64,000 bases of DNA from Arcticibacter tournemirensis (lineage in GTDB: Bacteria > Bacteroidota > Bacteroidia > Sphingobacteriales > Sphingobacteriaceae). The position numbers were made by a program, and so were the translations under genes. Within the stretch, counting starts at the first letter, position 1. Every line of letters starts with the position of its first letter. Of the stretch, positions 43,752 to 53,115 are shown one piece after another. The DNA lies in the NCBI RefSeq assembly GCF_006716645.1, contig NZ_VFPL01000001.1, positions 1,736,001-1,800,000 on the forward strand, in the 5' to 3' direction. A model generated the notes under the pieces. The model made no database searches. It was not told the origin of the DNA and worked only from the letters and a program-made list of their open reading frames with translations.

Positions 43752-43893
43752 ACCCCAATTCAGCTTTCGGCATTCCATTTTCAGTATTTCACTTTCTCTT
43801 TGAACATTCAACTTTGAACATTCAACGTTCAACTTTCAGCCCTCGCCTTTCGGCTTTCACCTCTCAACCTTGAACTTTCAACCTTCAACTCTC
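43752..43893. repeat. Degenerate TTCAACTTTGAACATTCAAC repeat
   Basis: AACATTCAAC, TTTGAACATTCAACG, TTTCAACCTTCAAC and CTTTCGGCTTTCACC words run up to and slightly into the end of the AI-2E gene. The words match 41412-41541. Confidence 0.8.
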
Positions 43894-45036
43894 CGCTTTA
43901 TCGGTAGGCTGTATGTCGTTTTCTACTTCAAGCTTTTGTTGTACTTTATCACTTTTTGATCGCAATTGCCGGTTTTTCATCGGACTCTCACCCGGGTTTT
44001 CATCTCCCAGAAGTACTCCCCAGGGCTTGAACATTTCAGAACGGTCGAAAATTATCTTCATGACCGCAATGATCGGCAAGGAAAGGAACATACCTGAAAT
44101 TCCCGAAATTGCCCCTCCTATGAGGACGCCGACTATCGCTCCGAGTGCATTGATCCTCACCTTTGACCCTACTATGCGTGGCATAAGGATATTATTATCG
44201 AGGAATTGGACGAAAGCGATCGTACATAGCACAATCAACACCGGAGTCAGGGACTGCGAGGAACTAAGTGTTAAAATTACCCCTATGATATTGCCAATAA
44301 GCGCACCCACGTAAGGGATCAGATTAAGAAGGGCGAATAACACGCCGATCAACAAAGCATGTTTGATGCCAAACAGAAGTAATAAGCCCCCTACGAGAAC
44401 ACTCATATAGGTGATTTGGATTAGCAAGCCAATAAGATAGCTCTTGATGATTGATTCGCTTTCGCCTAATACTTCTTCTACTTTTTCGTGTTGATCGGGC
44501 TTGAACCACATGAAAATGAAGCGCAGAAGCAGATTCTTATAAGAAAGTATCAGGAATACATAGATTGGTAAAAGTCCGAGGAATATGAAAGCAGAAGATA
44601 CAGAACCTGCAGCTCCGCCCAGTATGGAAGCCGAATAATTTAGCAGCTTGCTGCTTTGTTCATCAATGAATTTTAACTGCTCCGTGGTAGAGAAGTGGCT
44701 GATGTCATTGATCCATTTACTCAGAGAACTGAGATGTAGACTGACGTTTTTCTGAATCTGGGGGAAGTCGGCTATCATGCGACCCATCTGCGAAGAAAAA
44801 AACCATCCGATTAATGAAACAATGGTTAGCATCAGCAGGATTGGAATCAGGATGGCCAGAAAATCAGGAAATCTTTTCTTTCGGAAGAACCGGTACAACG
44901 GCAGCAGAACGATGCTGATAAAGAATGCCATGATAAGAGGCATAATGATATTATTTCCAAGCACCAGAAGTGCCCCGAGTAAGAACAGGCCAAGCAGCTC
45001 TATGGACCGCTTTACTGTTACAGGAATTTCTTTCAT
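43885..45036 (-). CDS. AI-2E-family (PerM/TqsA-like) transporter
   Basis: Inner-membrane carrier of the AI-2E family (383 residues from ATG 45036, the longer frame having an unlikely leader). About eight hydrophobic segments are present, with LIPYVGALIGNIIGVIL, the PRIVGSKVRINALGAIVGVLIGGAISGISGMFLSLPIIAVMKI block and a polar C-terminal tail (about 350-383). Members export diverse small molecules or act as Na+/H+ antiporters; the family name does not prove autoinducer export. The last nine codons overlap the repeat tract, which may explain the low-complexity tail. Confidence 0.92.
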   Translation of the reverse strand: MKEIPVTVKRSIELLGLFLLGALLVLGNNIIMPLIMAFFISIVLLPLYRFFRKKRFPDFLAILIPILLMLTIVSLIGWFFSSQMGRMIADFPQIQKNVSLHLSSLSKWINDISHFSTTEQLKFIDEQSSKLLNYSASILGGAAGSVSSAFIFLGLLPIYVFLILSYKNLLLRFIFMWFKPDQHEKVEEVLGESESIIKSYLIGLLIQITYMSVLVGGLLLLFGIKHALLIGVLFALLNLIPYVGALIGNIIGVILTLSSSQSLTPVLIVLCTIAFVQFLDNNILMPRIVGSKVRINALGAIVGVLIGGAISGISGMFLSLPIIAVMKIIFDRSEMFKPWGVLLGDENPGESPMKNRQLRSKSDKVQQKLEVENDIQPTDKAES

Positions 45037-45114
45037 ATATATGTGTGAGATTAAAGTTATAACAAAGAAAGAACAAATAGGTTGCGGATACAATCTCCAT
45101 TCAGAAGAAATATA

Positions 45115-46251
45115 TTACTCTTCCTGCCTTATACGGGTGATCATAAAAGATATGGAACATCCGAGCAGCGCCATCAGGGCGAAGGCCCATCTGAGGCCGG
45201 CGGTGTGAGATATATAACCGATGAGTGGTGGTACGAGTAAGAATCCAAAATACCCGACTGTAGATATAGCGGCAACTGCAGGGCCAGTACCCATAGCTTT
45301 CGATTTACCGGCCATGCTGAAGATCAAAGGTACTACGCAGGACACACCAAGACCGATGAGCATAAATCCGAAACCTGCAGTAAGAGGGAATGGAAACAGT
45401 GCGGCCATAGAAAGACCAGAAAAGATCATAATGCCGCTATATTTCAGCATCGATCTTACGCCGAAGCGACCAACGAGCCTGTCGCCTGTAAATCTTCCCG
45501 CAGCCATAGCTACCATATATACTACATACCCAAGGGTTACCACGTCTTTAGAAGCGTGTACCACCTTCTGAAAATAAATCCCACTCCAGTCGTACATAGT
45601 GCCCTCACAAGCCATTGAAACAAAGGATATCAGTCCAAATTTCAATAGTGATTTATCGGGGAGGATAAAACTGGCTTTTCCTCCGCTCTGCGATGGCGGC
45701 TGAGGAAGCGTGCCGGGAAATGCAAAGAAACTAAGTATTACGAGCAGTATTCCCGAAATAAGTAAATGGTAGGAGGGTGGGACGTCTGTGGAGACCATAA
45801 AGGATCCCACGGCTGCTCCTGCAAAGCCAGCAATGCTCCAGATGCCGTGGAAAGTGGTGATGATTGAACGGTTATATAAAGCCTGTACCCCGATTGACTG
45901 GGCATTCATGGAAATGTTTAAAAAGTTGCGGGAAGAGCCGAACAGGAAAAGCACCACTACAAGCTGCCAGGTAGATGTTGCAAAGCCTATCAGGCTCAGC
46001 ATAAAGTTAAACAGCACAGCTCCGGTCAACATGATCAACCGGCTGCTGAATCGTTGCAGCAGAAAGCCTGTAACTGGTAGTGTAAGCATCAGTCCAAGCG
46101 GAAGGGCAAATAGTACAGATCCAAGCTCCGCGTCGCTCAAATCAAGCTTTTGTTGTATGGCAGGGATCCTCGAAGCCCAGGTTGAGAATCCGAAACCGGA
46201 GACAAAGAAAAATAATGTGATGGCAACGCGTGCCTTTGTGGGAGAATTCAT
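45115..46251 (-). CDS. MFS transporter (YbjJ-like)
   Basis: Twelve-helix major-facilitator carrier of 378 residues. FFFVSGFGFSTWASRIPAIQQKLDLSDAELGSVLFALPLGLMLTLPVTG is typical of the YbjJ-like branch, and FGVRSMLKYSG with GDRLVGRFG marks the central MFS loop motif. The substrate is unknown. It is divergent from the MutS-like gene, with a short AGCTGTCAGC-type repeat at its start. Confidence 0.88.
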   Translation of the reverse strand: MNSPTKARVAITLFFFVSGFGFSTWASRIPAIQQKLDLSDAELGSVLFALPLGLMLTLPVTGFLLQRFSSRLIMLTGAVLFNFMLSLIGFATSTWQLVVVLFLFGSSRNFLNISMNAQSIGVQALYNRSIITTFHGIWSIAGFAGAAVGSFMVSTDVPPSYHLLISGILLVILSFFAFPGTLPQPPSQSGGKASFILPDKSLLKFGLISFVSMACEGTMYDWSGIYFQKVVHASKDVVTLGYVVYMVAMAAGRFTGDRLVGRFGVRSMLKYSGIMIFSGLSMAALFPFPLTAGFGFMLIGLGVSCVVPLIFSMAGKSKAMGTGPAVAAISTVGYFGFLLVPPLIGYISHTAGLRWAFALMALLGCSISFMITRIRQEE

Positions 46252-46290
46252 CTTAAGCTGTCAGCTTCCGGCTTATGGCAGTCAGCCTTC
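46252..46290. repeat. Degenerate AAGCTGTCAGC-word repeat
   Basis: TTAAGCTGTCAGCTTCCGGC and TTATGGCAGTCAGCC directly upstream of the MFS start. It shares words with 39200-39247 and with TTAGCCGTCAGCAAAG near 49240. Confidence 0.6.
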
Positions 46291-46365
46291 TATTTGCCGT
46301 TTTGTTGAAATTTCTGCGAAAGTATGAAAAATGTAGAGTAATCAGCAAATCCTTATCTTTAGAGC

Positions 46366-48186
46366 ATGAATCATTCAGTAATTAGCCGCTATCAGGAGAT
46401 GATCGGCTTGTCGGACAATGAAATCACGAGATACAGTCGTTTAGCCAACAGATACTCTCTGCTTCGTTTGTTTGCTCTCGTTCTGGGTGGTGTGATTATC
46501 TGGCAAACATTTGAATACGAGAAAATCTGGCTTACAGAGCTGGCGTTTTTCCTGTTGATCGTTGTCTTTGCATGGCTGGTGAGCCGGCAAAGCCGATATG
46601 ATAAAAAGAAGCAATTTTATATATCGTTAAAGAAAGTGAACGAGAATGAAATCAGCAGCATCAATACCCAGGAGAATATATATCCCGATGGCTCGCTGTT
46701 TGCTGAAGAACAACATCCTTATTCATCCGATCTGGATATTTTCGGCAAAGCATCGCTGTTTAAGCTGCTGAATCGCTCTGCCACTTTCCCGGGTAATCAA
46801 AAGCTCGCCGGCTGGCTGCTGCAACCTGCAGGAAATGCAGAAATAAGAGAAAGACAGGCTGCCGCAAAAGAGCTATCATCGAAACTGGACTGGAAAATGA
46901 AGTTTCAGTCGGTATTGCTGTTTGCAAATAACAACACGGGAAATAGCGATGTACAGGGGCTGATTAAATATCTTGAACTTATTCACGACAAAAGAAAAAG
47001 CTGGATCAAGGTGTACATAAAGGCGGTACCCTGGGTGTTTCTGACTGCAACGGTCCTGGCTTATTTTTATCCCCCCCTGCTCTTATTTCTTTTTATTCCG
47101 GGACTCATAAATATTGCGCTTGTTTTAAGCAGGCAGCCAGACGTAAACAGAGTTGAAAGGACCATTGGAAAGGCTGGAAACACTTTGGCATTCTATTCAG
47201 ATGCATTTAAGATGCTGGAAGAAGAGCAGTGGTCTTCGCCCCTATGTCAGAAGCTTCAGGATGAGCTGAAAAGCTCAGATAACAAGAGGCTATCTGAGCA
47301 GGTAAAAGGCCTTTCGGTACTGCTTAACCGTTTGGAATACAGGTTGAATGTATTTATAGGGCCGGTGCTCAATGTGACGATGGCATGGGACGTCAGGCAA
47401 CTGCTTGCAATTGAAACGTGGAAATCAGAAAACAGGTTATTGGTTGCAAAGGCCTTTGATGTACTGGCTACGGTGGAGTCGCTGATAAGCATCGCCGGGA
47501 TTCATATAAATTATCCGGAATGGTGCTTCCCCGAATTAGTGGACCATGACCATTATACCCTCTGTGTTAAATCGGCCGGTCATCCCCTTATTCCTGTTGA
47601 TAAACGTATTGAGAACGACTTCTATCTGGAGAATAACCATAATATTGATATCATTACAGGTTCTAATATGGCGGGTAAAAGCACCTTCCTCCGCACTCTG
47701 GGCATCAATGCTGTGCTTGCGTTCTGCGGAGCCCCCGTTTGCGCCGTGGAAATGAGGATTACAAACATGAAGATCTTTACCTATATGCGGATTAAAGACT
47801 CTCTTAATGAAAGCATATCGACTTTTAAAGCAGAACTAAACCGATTACAACAATTGCTGGATGCACTTCGTACAGGCGATAAAGTATATTTTCTGATTGA
47901 TGAGATGCTCAGGGGAACAAACTCTGCAGATAAGTACCGGGGATCTAAAGCTATCATTGAAAAGCTTATAGGTCAAAAAGCCGTAGGAATTGTAGCAACT
48001 CACGACTTGCAGATCGCGGAGCTGGAAGAGAAATATCCTGAATATATCAGGAATTTTTATTTTGATATACAAGTACAGGGTAGTGAGATGCATTTCGATT
48101 ACAAGCTGAAACACGGAGCCTGTAAAACGTTTAATGCATCGTTGTTATTGAGGCAATTAGGAATTGAAATCCCAGGAGACCACTGA
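46366..48186 (+). CDS. Membrane-anchored MutS-like ATPase
   Basis: 606-residue protein with a C-terminal MutS domain V ATPase: Walker A TGSNMAGKSTFLRTLG, the STFKAELNRL signature loop, Walker B YFLIDEMLRGTNS and switch ATHDLQIAELE. The mismatch-recognition domain of true MutS is absent. Four hydrophobic segments are visible: two near the N-terminus (LLRLFALVLGGVIIW; LTELAFFLLIVVFAWLV) and two mid-protein (VPWVFLTATVLAYF; PPLLLFLFIPGLINIALVL). It therefore looks membrane-anchored, which is unusual for this ATPase fold. Similar proteins occur in Bacteroidota as 'MutS-related', of unknown function. A TATCTTTA near-match to the -7 element lies four bases before the ATG. Confidence 0.87.
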   Translation: MNHSVISRYQEMIGLSDNEITRYSRLANRYSLLRLFALVLGGVIIWQTFEYEKIWLTELAFFLLIVVFAWLVSRQSRYDKKKQFYISLKKVNENEISSINTQENIYPDGSLFAEEQHPYSSDLDIFGKASLFKLLNRSATFPGNQKLAGWLLQPAGNAEIRERQAAAKELSSKLDWKMKFQSVLLFANNNTGNSDVQGLIKYLELIHDKRKSWIKVYIKAVPWVFLTATVLAYFYPPLLLFLFIPGLINIALVLSRQPDVNRVERTIGKAGNTLAFYSDAFKMLEEEQWSSPLCQKLQDELKSSDNKRLSEQVKGLSVLLNRLEYRLNVFIGPVLNVTMAWDVRQLLAIETWKSENRLLVAKAFDVLATVESLISIAGIHINYPEWCFPELVDHDHYTLCVKSAGHPLIPVDKRIENDFYLENNHNIDIITGSNMAGKSTFLRTLGINAVLAFCGAPVCAVEMRITNMKIFTYMRIKDSLNESISTFKAELNRLQQLLDALRTGDKVYFLIDEMLRGTNSADKYRGSKAIIEKLIGQKAVGIVATHDLQIAELEEKYPEYIRNFYFDIQVQGSEMHFDYKLKHGACKTFNASLLLRQLGIEIPGDH

Positions 48187-48295
48187 ATTAATTGAGTGGT
48201 CTGTTAAAGGTAAATCGACTTATTGGCTTTCTGTAAAAGCGAAGACTATTAGTCCATTTAGCCTGGAACTTACGATGTATACATATAACTTAACA

Positions 48296-49228
48296 CTAAT
48301 CCTGAAGTCGGTATCCTCTTAGAAATTCTTCAGCGGTCATTTTCTTTTTGCCTTCCAGCTGAAGTTCCTTTATGTCAATAAACCCGTCGCGACAGGCAAA
48401 GCGTAAAAAGGATTTTCCATCGCTTTCATGCTGTCCGGGGACAATTCCAGGTTTCTCAGCTAATAATGAAGATTTGTAAATCTTTAAAGTTTTATCGTTC
48501 AAAAGGGTGTAAGCAGCAGGGTAGGGGCTCAATCCTCTGATATGATTGTAAATCTTTACGGCTGGTTGATCCCAGTTTATCAGGCAGTCTTCTTTAAAGA
48601 TCTTAGGTGCATGCTTTACATCTGCTGTCCCGCTTCCTTTAAGCAGCTCTCTCTGGGGCGTTTCCTTATAGTCGCCTTTTTCAATAGCTTTTACAGTTTT
48701 AACCAGTAGTCCGGCGCCTGTATGCATTAACTTATCATGTACTTCTCCGGCGGTTTCATTTTCACCAATATCCACCGCTTCAGAGAACAGGATATCCCCT
48801 GTGTCAATCTCGTGCTGAAGAAAAAATGTAGTTACCCCGGTTTGTTTTTCGCCATTAATTACCGCCCAGTTGATGGGCGCTGCGCCCCTGTAATCGGGCA
48901 GCAGAGAGGCGTGCAGGTTAATAGTACCTTTTGGCGGCATGTTCCAGACTATCTCAGGCAACATACGAAAAGCAACTACCACCTGAAGATCTGCGTTAAA
49001 AGATCTTAATTGCTCTATAAACCCAGGGTCTTTGAGCTTTTCAGGCTGTAAGACACTGATATTGTTTGCCGCTGCATATTTCTTTACTGCAGATTCGCTC
49101 AGTTTCTGTCCTCTGCCGGCGGGCTTGTCGGGGGCTGTAACTACAGCCACTACATTAAATCCTGCGCCAAGCAGTGCATCCAGCGACGCAACAGCAAATT
49201 CAGGCGTTCCCATGAAAATAATTCTCAT
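48296..49228 (-). CDS. fmt: Methionyl-tRNA formyltransferase
   Basis: Formylates initiator Met-tRNA with 10-formyl-tetrahydrofolate (310 residues). IIFMGTPEFAVASLDALL opens the Rossmann domain; the catalytic block INLHASLLPDYRGAAPINWAVINGEKQTGVTTF and ETAGEVHDKL follow; the C-terminal OB domain begins near INWDQPAVKIYNHIRGLSPYPAAYTLL. Length fits the family. It stands alone between two intergenic gaps of about 110 and 160 bp. Confidence 0.96.
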   Translation of the reverse strand: MRIIFMGTPEFAVASLDALLGAGFNVVAVVTAPDKPAGRGQKLSESAVKKYAAANNISVLQPEKLKDPGFIEQLRSFNADLQVVVAFRMLPEIVWNMPPKGTINLHASLLPDYRGAAPINWAVINGEKQTGVTTFFLQHEIDTGDILFSEAVDIGENETAGEVHDKLMHTGAGLLVKTVKAIEKGDYKETPQRELLKGSGTADVKHAPKIFKEDCLINWDQPAVKIYNHIRGLSPYPAAYTLLNDKTLKIYKSSLLAEKPGIVPGQHESDGKSFLRFACRDGFIDIKELQLEGKKKMTAEEFLRGYRLQD

Positions 49229-49388
49229 CCTCGTTCCTTTGATTGTTAGCCGTCAGCAAAGTTCTTAAAAAAGTTCATTCAGTTAGAAATATCTTTATGT
49301 AAAGAGGGATATTTAAATAAAGAGCCCTTCAGCTGATAAAACAAAAGGTAGAATTTGCATATTTGCTAAAAGTACAAAATCTGCAGAG

Positions 49389-50609
49389 TTGAATCTTTCA
49401 GCCTTTATAGCAAAAAGAATAACGTTAAAATCACAACGGACATTTTCGAAACTGAGTGTAAGAATTGCTATTGCCGGTATCATGCTTAGCCTGGCTGTGA
49501 TGATACTGTCTGTAGCCGTAATGAGGGGTTTTAAATCTGAAATAAGAGAGAAGGCGCGTGGCTTTTCGGGGGATATCATCGTAATGAAGTATGATCTTAA
49601 TGCTTCTTACGAGAATTCACCTTTTTCCGTTGGCGCAGATACCATCGCAAAACTTGCCAGGCTCCCCGGCATTACCTACGCTCAGCCTTATGCGTTGAAG
49701 CCTGGAATTATTAACGCCAATAATGAGATTGAGGGCGTTGTATTAAAGGGCGTTGATAAAAACTATCATTGGGACTACTTTAAAAGAATTATGGTCGCCG
49801 GGAAAGTGATCGATTTTACAGATAGTCTTAAAGCCCGTACCCAGGTTATTATTTCAAAGTATATCGCCGACCGCCTGCATTTGAAAACCGGCGACGACTT
49901 TCTGATGTATTTTGTTCAGGAGCCTTTAAGGAAACGAAAATTCGTTATATCCGGTATTTATGATCTCGGCGTGGAAGAGGTGGATAAGACATATGTACTG
50001 GGGGACCTATCTCTGATTAGAAGACTAAATAACTGGAAAGATAATGAAGTTGGAGGATACGAATTACGCGTAGATGATTTCAGCAAGCTTGATGAAACGG
50101 CAACAAATGTTTACTACGAGCTGCCTGTTAAACTAAAATCCTGGTCGGTAAAGGAATATTATCCCGCCATTTTTCAGTGGCTGTCGCTGCTCGACGTCAA
50201 TACCCAGGTGATATTGGTTCTGATGCTTGCTGTTGCTATCATTAACATGGTTTCAGCCCTTCTAATCATTATTCTGGAACGTACGAGCATGATCGGAATA
50301 TTGAAAGCCCTTGGCAGTACGAACTGGATGATTCAGAAAATATTTTTAACAAACGCCTTCTACCTGATTGGCTTTGGAATGGTGTTAGGAAATGTACTCG
50401 GCATAGGACTGGGTCTTTTTCAGACGCATACTCACTTCTTTCAATTAGATCAGGCCTCTTATTATGTCTCCTTTGTTCCTGTCGAACTCAATATTACGGA
50501 TATACTTCTGCTCAACGCTGGTACTCTCGTAATCTGTTTGATTATTCTTATTATTCCTTCCACTATGGTAACAAAGATTGCTCCGGTTAAGGCAATAGGG
50601 TTTAAGTGA
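49389..50609 (+). CDS. LolC/LolE-type ABC transporter permease (FtsX family)
   Basis: Inner-membrane permease of 406 residues. One N-terminal helix (LSVRIAIAGIMLSLAVMILSVAVMRGFKSEI), a large periplasmic MacB_PCD domain (about 55-270) and three C-terminal helices with ALLIIILERTSMIGILKALGSTNWMIQKIFL form the FtsX-like fold. TTG 49389 is the only start that fits the MNLSAFIAKRI N-terminus seen in related proteins. Probably part of lipoprotein release to the outer membrane; the LolD ATPase gene is not adjacent. Confidence 0.9.
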   Translation: MNLSAFIAKRITLKSQRTFSKLSVRIAIAGIMLSLAVMILSVAVMRGFKSEIREKARGFSGDIIVMKYDLNASYENSPFSVGADTIAKLARLPGITYAQPYALKPGIINANNEIEGVVLKGVDKNYHWDYFKRIMVAGKVIDFTDSLKARTQVIISKYIADRLHLKTGDDFLMYFVQEPLRKRKFVISGIYDLGVEEVDKTYVLGDLSLIRRLNNWKDNEVGGYELRVDDFSKLDETATNVYYELPVKLKSWSVKEYYPAIFQWLSLLDVNTQVILVLMLAVAIINMVSALLIIILERTSMIGILKALGSTNWMIQKIFLTNAFYLIGFGMVLGNVLGIGLGLFQTHTHFFQLDQASYYVSFVPVELNITDILLLNAGTLVICLIILIIPSTMVTKIAPVKAIGFK

Positions 50610-50614
50610 GTTAT

Positions 50615-50718
50615 AAGTAGTAAGTTTTAAGTTATACGTAATAAGTGGTAAACATCAGGTCTTTTTTACCTTTAACATACCTTAAAACTTATTACTTACT
50701 ACTTGAAACTTACTACTT
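50615..50718. repeat. Long imperfect inverted repeat (AAGTAGTAAGTTT arms)
   Basis: AAGTAGTAAGTTT (50615-50627) pairs with AAACTTACTACTT (50706-50718), extended inward by five more pairs including one G-U. Inside, GTAATAAGT (50638-50646) pairs with ACTTATTAC (50687-50695), and AGGT/ACCT closes the loop around CTTTTTT. It lies between convergent lolC/E-type and GH3 genes and probably ends both transcripts. Confidence 0.88.
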
Positions 50719-50729
50719 ACAAGGTATCA

Positions 50730-52967
50730 CTAATTTAACCTGAAGGCTGTTTTAGTACGGATATCCGAGGACGAAGCGCCGATGATGGCTTCAAAGTCTC
50801 CTGGTTCGGCTACCCATTCGTGTTTTGCAGCATCAAAGAAACTTAGCGCAGACTTGTCTATCGTGAAAGACACTGTTTTTTGCTCGCCTGGTTTGAGAGA
50901 TACTTTTTCGAATCCTTTTAGTTCTTTTACCGGACGGGCAACACTTGCTTTAACATCGTTGATATAAAGCTGAACTATTTCTTCGCCTGCTCTTGATCCG
51001 GTATTTTTTACATCAACCGTGAATGTGATTTTATCAGAAGGAGAGATAACGCTCTTGTCGGCTTTTACCTTGCCATACTGGAACGTTGTATAGCTCAAAC
51101 CATGTCCGAATGCAAATAATGGCTTTATCTTTTTCGCTTCAGCCCAGCGGTACCCAACGAAAATGCCCTCTTTATAAGTAATTTCCTTGTTGCCAGGGAA
51201 CTCACCTGCATTATGGGCTCCGTTGTCGGTTAGCTTCACAGGAAATGTAAATGGCAGTTTTCCGGAAGGGTTTACATCGCCGGTCAGCACCGACGCTATC
51301 GCATTCCCGGTTTCAGATCCGAGGAACCAGCCCTGAAGGATAGCAGGAACTTTGTCAACCCATGGCATGGCCACAGCGTTCCCCGATATGTTGATTACTA
51401 CCAGGTTCTTGTTCGCCTTTGCCAGTTCACTGATCACGCCATCCTGATTGTAAGGTAATTCCAACTGCTTGCGGTCATTTCCTTCAGAATCCTGGTGATC
51501 GCTTTTGTTGAGGCCACCGAAGAACAACACAAGATCAGCGTTTTTAGCTGCTGCAATCGCTTCAGCTAGAATTTCAGAGGCCGGACGTTTATCTGCCAGA
51601 TTTTGTCCGGTAGCTACCCCGTTATAGTTGCCGGTTGTATCCCCAACATAGCCCCTGGCGTAGGTGACTTCAGCATGGCTACCTATTCTGTTCTTTAACC
51701 CTTCCAGCGGTGAAATCTCGTACCTGGCTTTCAACGAAGAACTTCCTCCTCCTACAGTCATCATCTTAATGGCGTTTTCACCAATAACCGCAATCTTTTT
51801 CACCTTACTGAAGTTGATGGGGAGCAGATTTCCTTTGTTCTTCAGCAGAACGATCCCTTCGCTAGCGATGCGGCGTGCGGCAAGCGCATGCTCTTCAGTC
51901 GCAAAAGATCCGTGAGGGCGGTTTTTATTCATCGTTGTCAGAAATGACAAACGAAGAACACGGCGCACCTTGTCGTCCAGTTCTTTTGTGCCTACCTGGC
52001 CCGACTGGATCAGCTTCAGGTAAGGGTCGGCCATGTAATAATTGTCATAAGCACTGCTTTTTCCTTGAGACAGCCCGTTTGTCCATGAACCGAATTCCAG
52101 GTCGAGCCCGTTGGTTATCGCCTGCCTTGTATCATGAACGCCACCCCAGTCGGATACTACCACGCCTTTAAATCCCCATTCTTTCTTCAGAATGTCGTTC
52201 AGCAGGTACTGATTGGTACAGCAATGCTGCCCTTTATACAAATTGTAAGATCCCATAATTGCCCAGGCGTCGCCTTCCTGCACAGCAGCCTTAAACGCGG
52301 GCAGATAAATTTCATAAAGGGTGCGGTCATCTACGTTTACATTATATCCATGCCGGTTTGTTTCCTGGTTGTTCAGCGCATAATGCTTCACACAGGCTGC
52401 CACTCCGTTTTGCTGTACTCCTTTAACATAAGGCACTACCATTTTTGCTGCCAGGAAAGGATCTTCTCCCATATATTCAAAATTACGGCCATTAAGAGGC
52501 GTGCGGTAAATGTTGACACCGGGGCCCAGCAGAATATTCTTGTTGCGGTATCTGGCTTCGGCACCTATGGATGTTCCATACAGGGCCGCCATGTCCTTAC
52601 TCCAGGTTGCTGCCAGGCAGGTAAGTGCCGGAAACGCTGTACATGAGTCGTTGGTCCAGCCCGCCTGCGACCATTCATCCCACAGTACTTCCGGACGGAT
52701 TCCGTGGGGGCCATCCGTTGTCCAGTTTTCTGGTATTCCTAATCGGGGTACTCCGGGGGAGCTGAATTTCGATTGAGCGTGGATGATAGCGATCTTTTCC
52801 TTGAGTGTCATTTTACTCAATGCATCTTCAACACGGGCCTCGATCGGTTTGGCGTCATCAAGATAAACAGGCAGCTCATTCTGTGCTTCGGCCTGCTTGA
52901 AACTTAGTGTTAGTGTTACGACAAGGATGCTGCAGATGGTGCAGACCCTGGCGTACATTCTTTTCAT
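50730..52967 (-). CDS. GH3 beta-glycosidase (beta-glucosidase-like), exported
   Basis: Family 3 glycoside hydrolase of 745 residues with signal peptide (to about 29, KQAEAQ). The order is GH3 N-terminal barrel, GH3 C-terminal domain (about 390-610) and Fn3-like domain (about 650-735). The nucleophile Asp lies in GVVVSDWGGVH; KHYALNNQETNRH and ATWSKDMAALYG are conserved barrel blocks. ATG 52967 was chosen for the signal peptide. It is the last gene of the second utilisation locus, 148 bp after the DUF6377 regulator gene on the same strand, and would cleave oligosaccharides in the periplasm. Beta-glucosidase is likely, beta-xylosidase possible. Confidence 0.92.
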   Translation of the reverse strand: MKRMYARVCTICSILVVTLTLSFKQAEAQNELPVYLDDAKPIEARVEDALSKMTLKEKIAIIHAQSKFSSPGVPRLGIPENWTTDGPHGIRPEVLWDEWSQAGWTNDSCTAFPALTCLAATWSKDMAALYGTSIGAEARYRNKNILLGPGVNIYRTPLNGRNFEYMGEDPFLAAKMVVPYVKGVQQNGVAACVKHYALNNQETNRHGYNVNVDDRTLYEIYLPAFKAAVQEGDAWAIMGSYNLYKGQHCCTNQYLLNDILKKEWGFKGVVVSDWGGVHDTRQAITNGLDLEFGSWTNGLSQGKSSAYDNYYMADPYLKLIQSGQVGTKELDDKVRRVLRLSFLTTMNKNRPHGSFATEEHALAARRIASEGIVLLKNKGNLLPINFSKVKKIAVIGENAIKMMTVGGGSSSLKARYEISPLEGLKNRIGSHAEVTYARGYVGDTTGNYNGVATGQNLADKRPASEILAEAIAAAKNADLVLFFGGLNKSDHQDSEGNDRKQLELPYNQDGVISELAKANKNLVVINISGNAVAMPWVDKVPAILQGWFLGSETGNAIASVLTGDVNPSGKLPFTFPVKLTDNGAHNAGEFPGNKEITYKEGIFVGYRWAEAKKIKPLFAFGHGLSYTTFQYGKVKADKSVISPSDKITFTVDVKNTGSRAGEEIVQLYINDVKASVARPVKELKGFEKVSLKPGEQKTVSFTIDKSALSFFDAAKHEWVAEPGDFEAIIGASSSDIRTKTAFRLN

Positions 52968-53115
52968 AATTGAACAGTACATGATTATAGATTTACAGAT
53001 TTGGTCGGCTAAAAAACTGGCCGGTTAAACTTCAGCATGTAAAGTTAACAGCAGATGAATACTATGAAAGATGAGGTTCAAAAAAAGTAGTGTCTTTTTG
53101 TTTTATATTGTTGTC

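Noticed and set aside
45788-46327. 179-residue antisense frame over the MFS gene
   Set aside because: Antisense shadow of a clear membrane transporter; low-complexity, no family match recognised.
47071-47077. C7 run in the MutS-like gene as a phase-variation tract
   Set aside because: Shorter than the susC G8 tract and in the middle of a non-surface protein; weak case.
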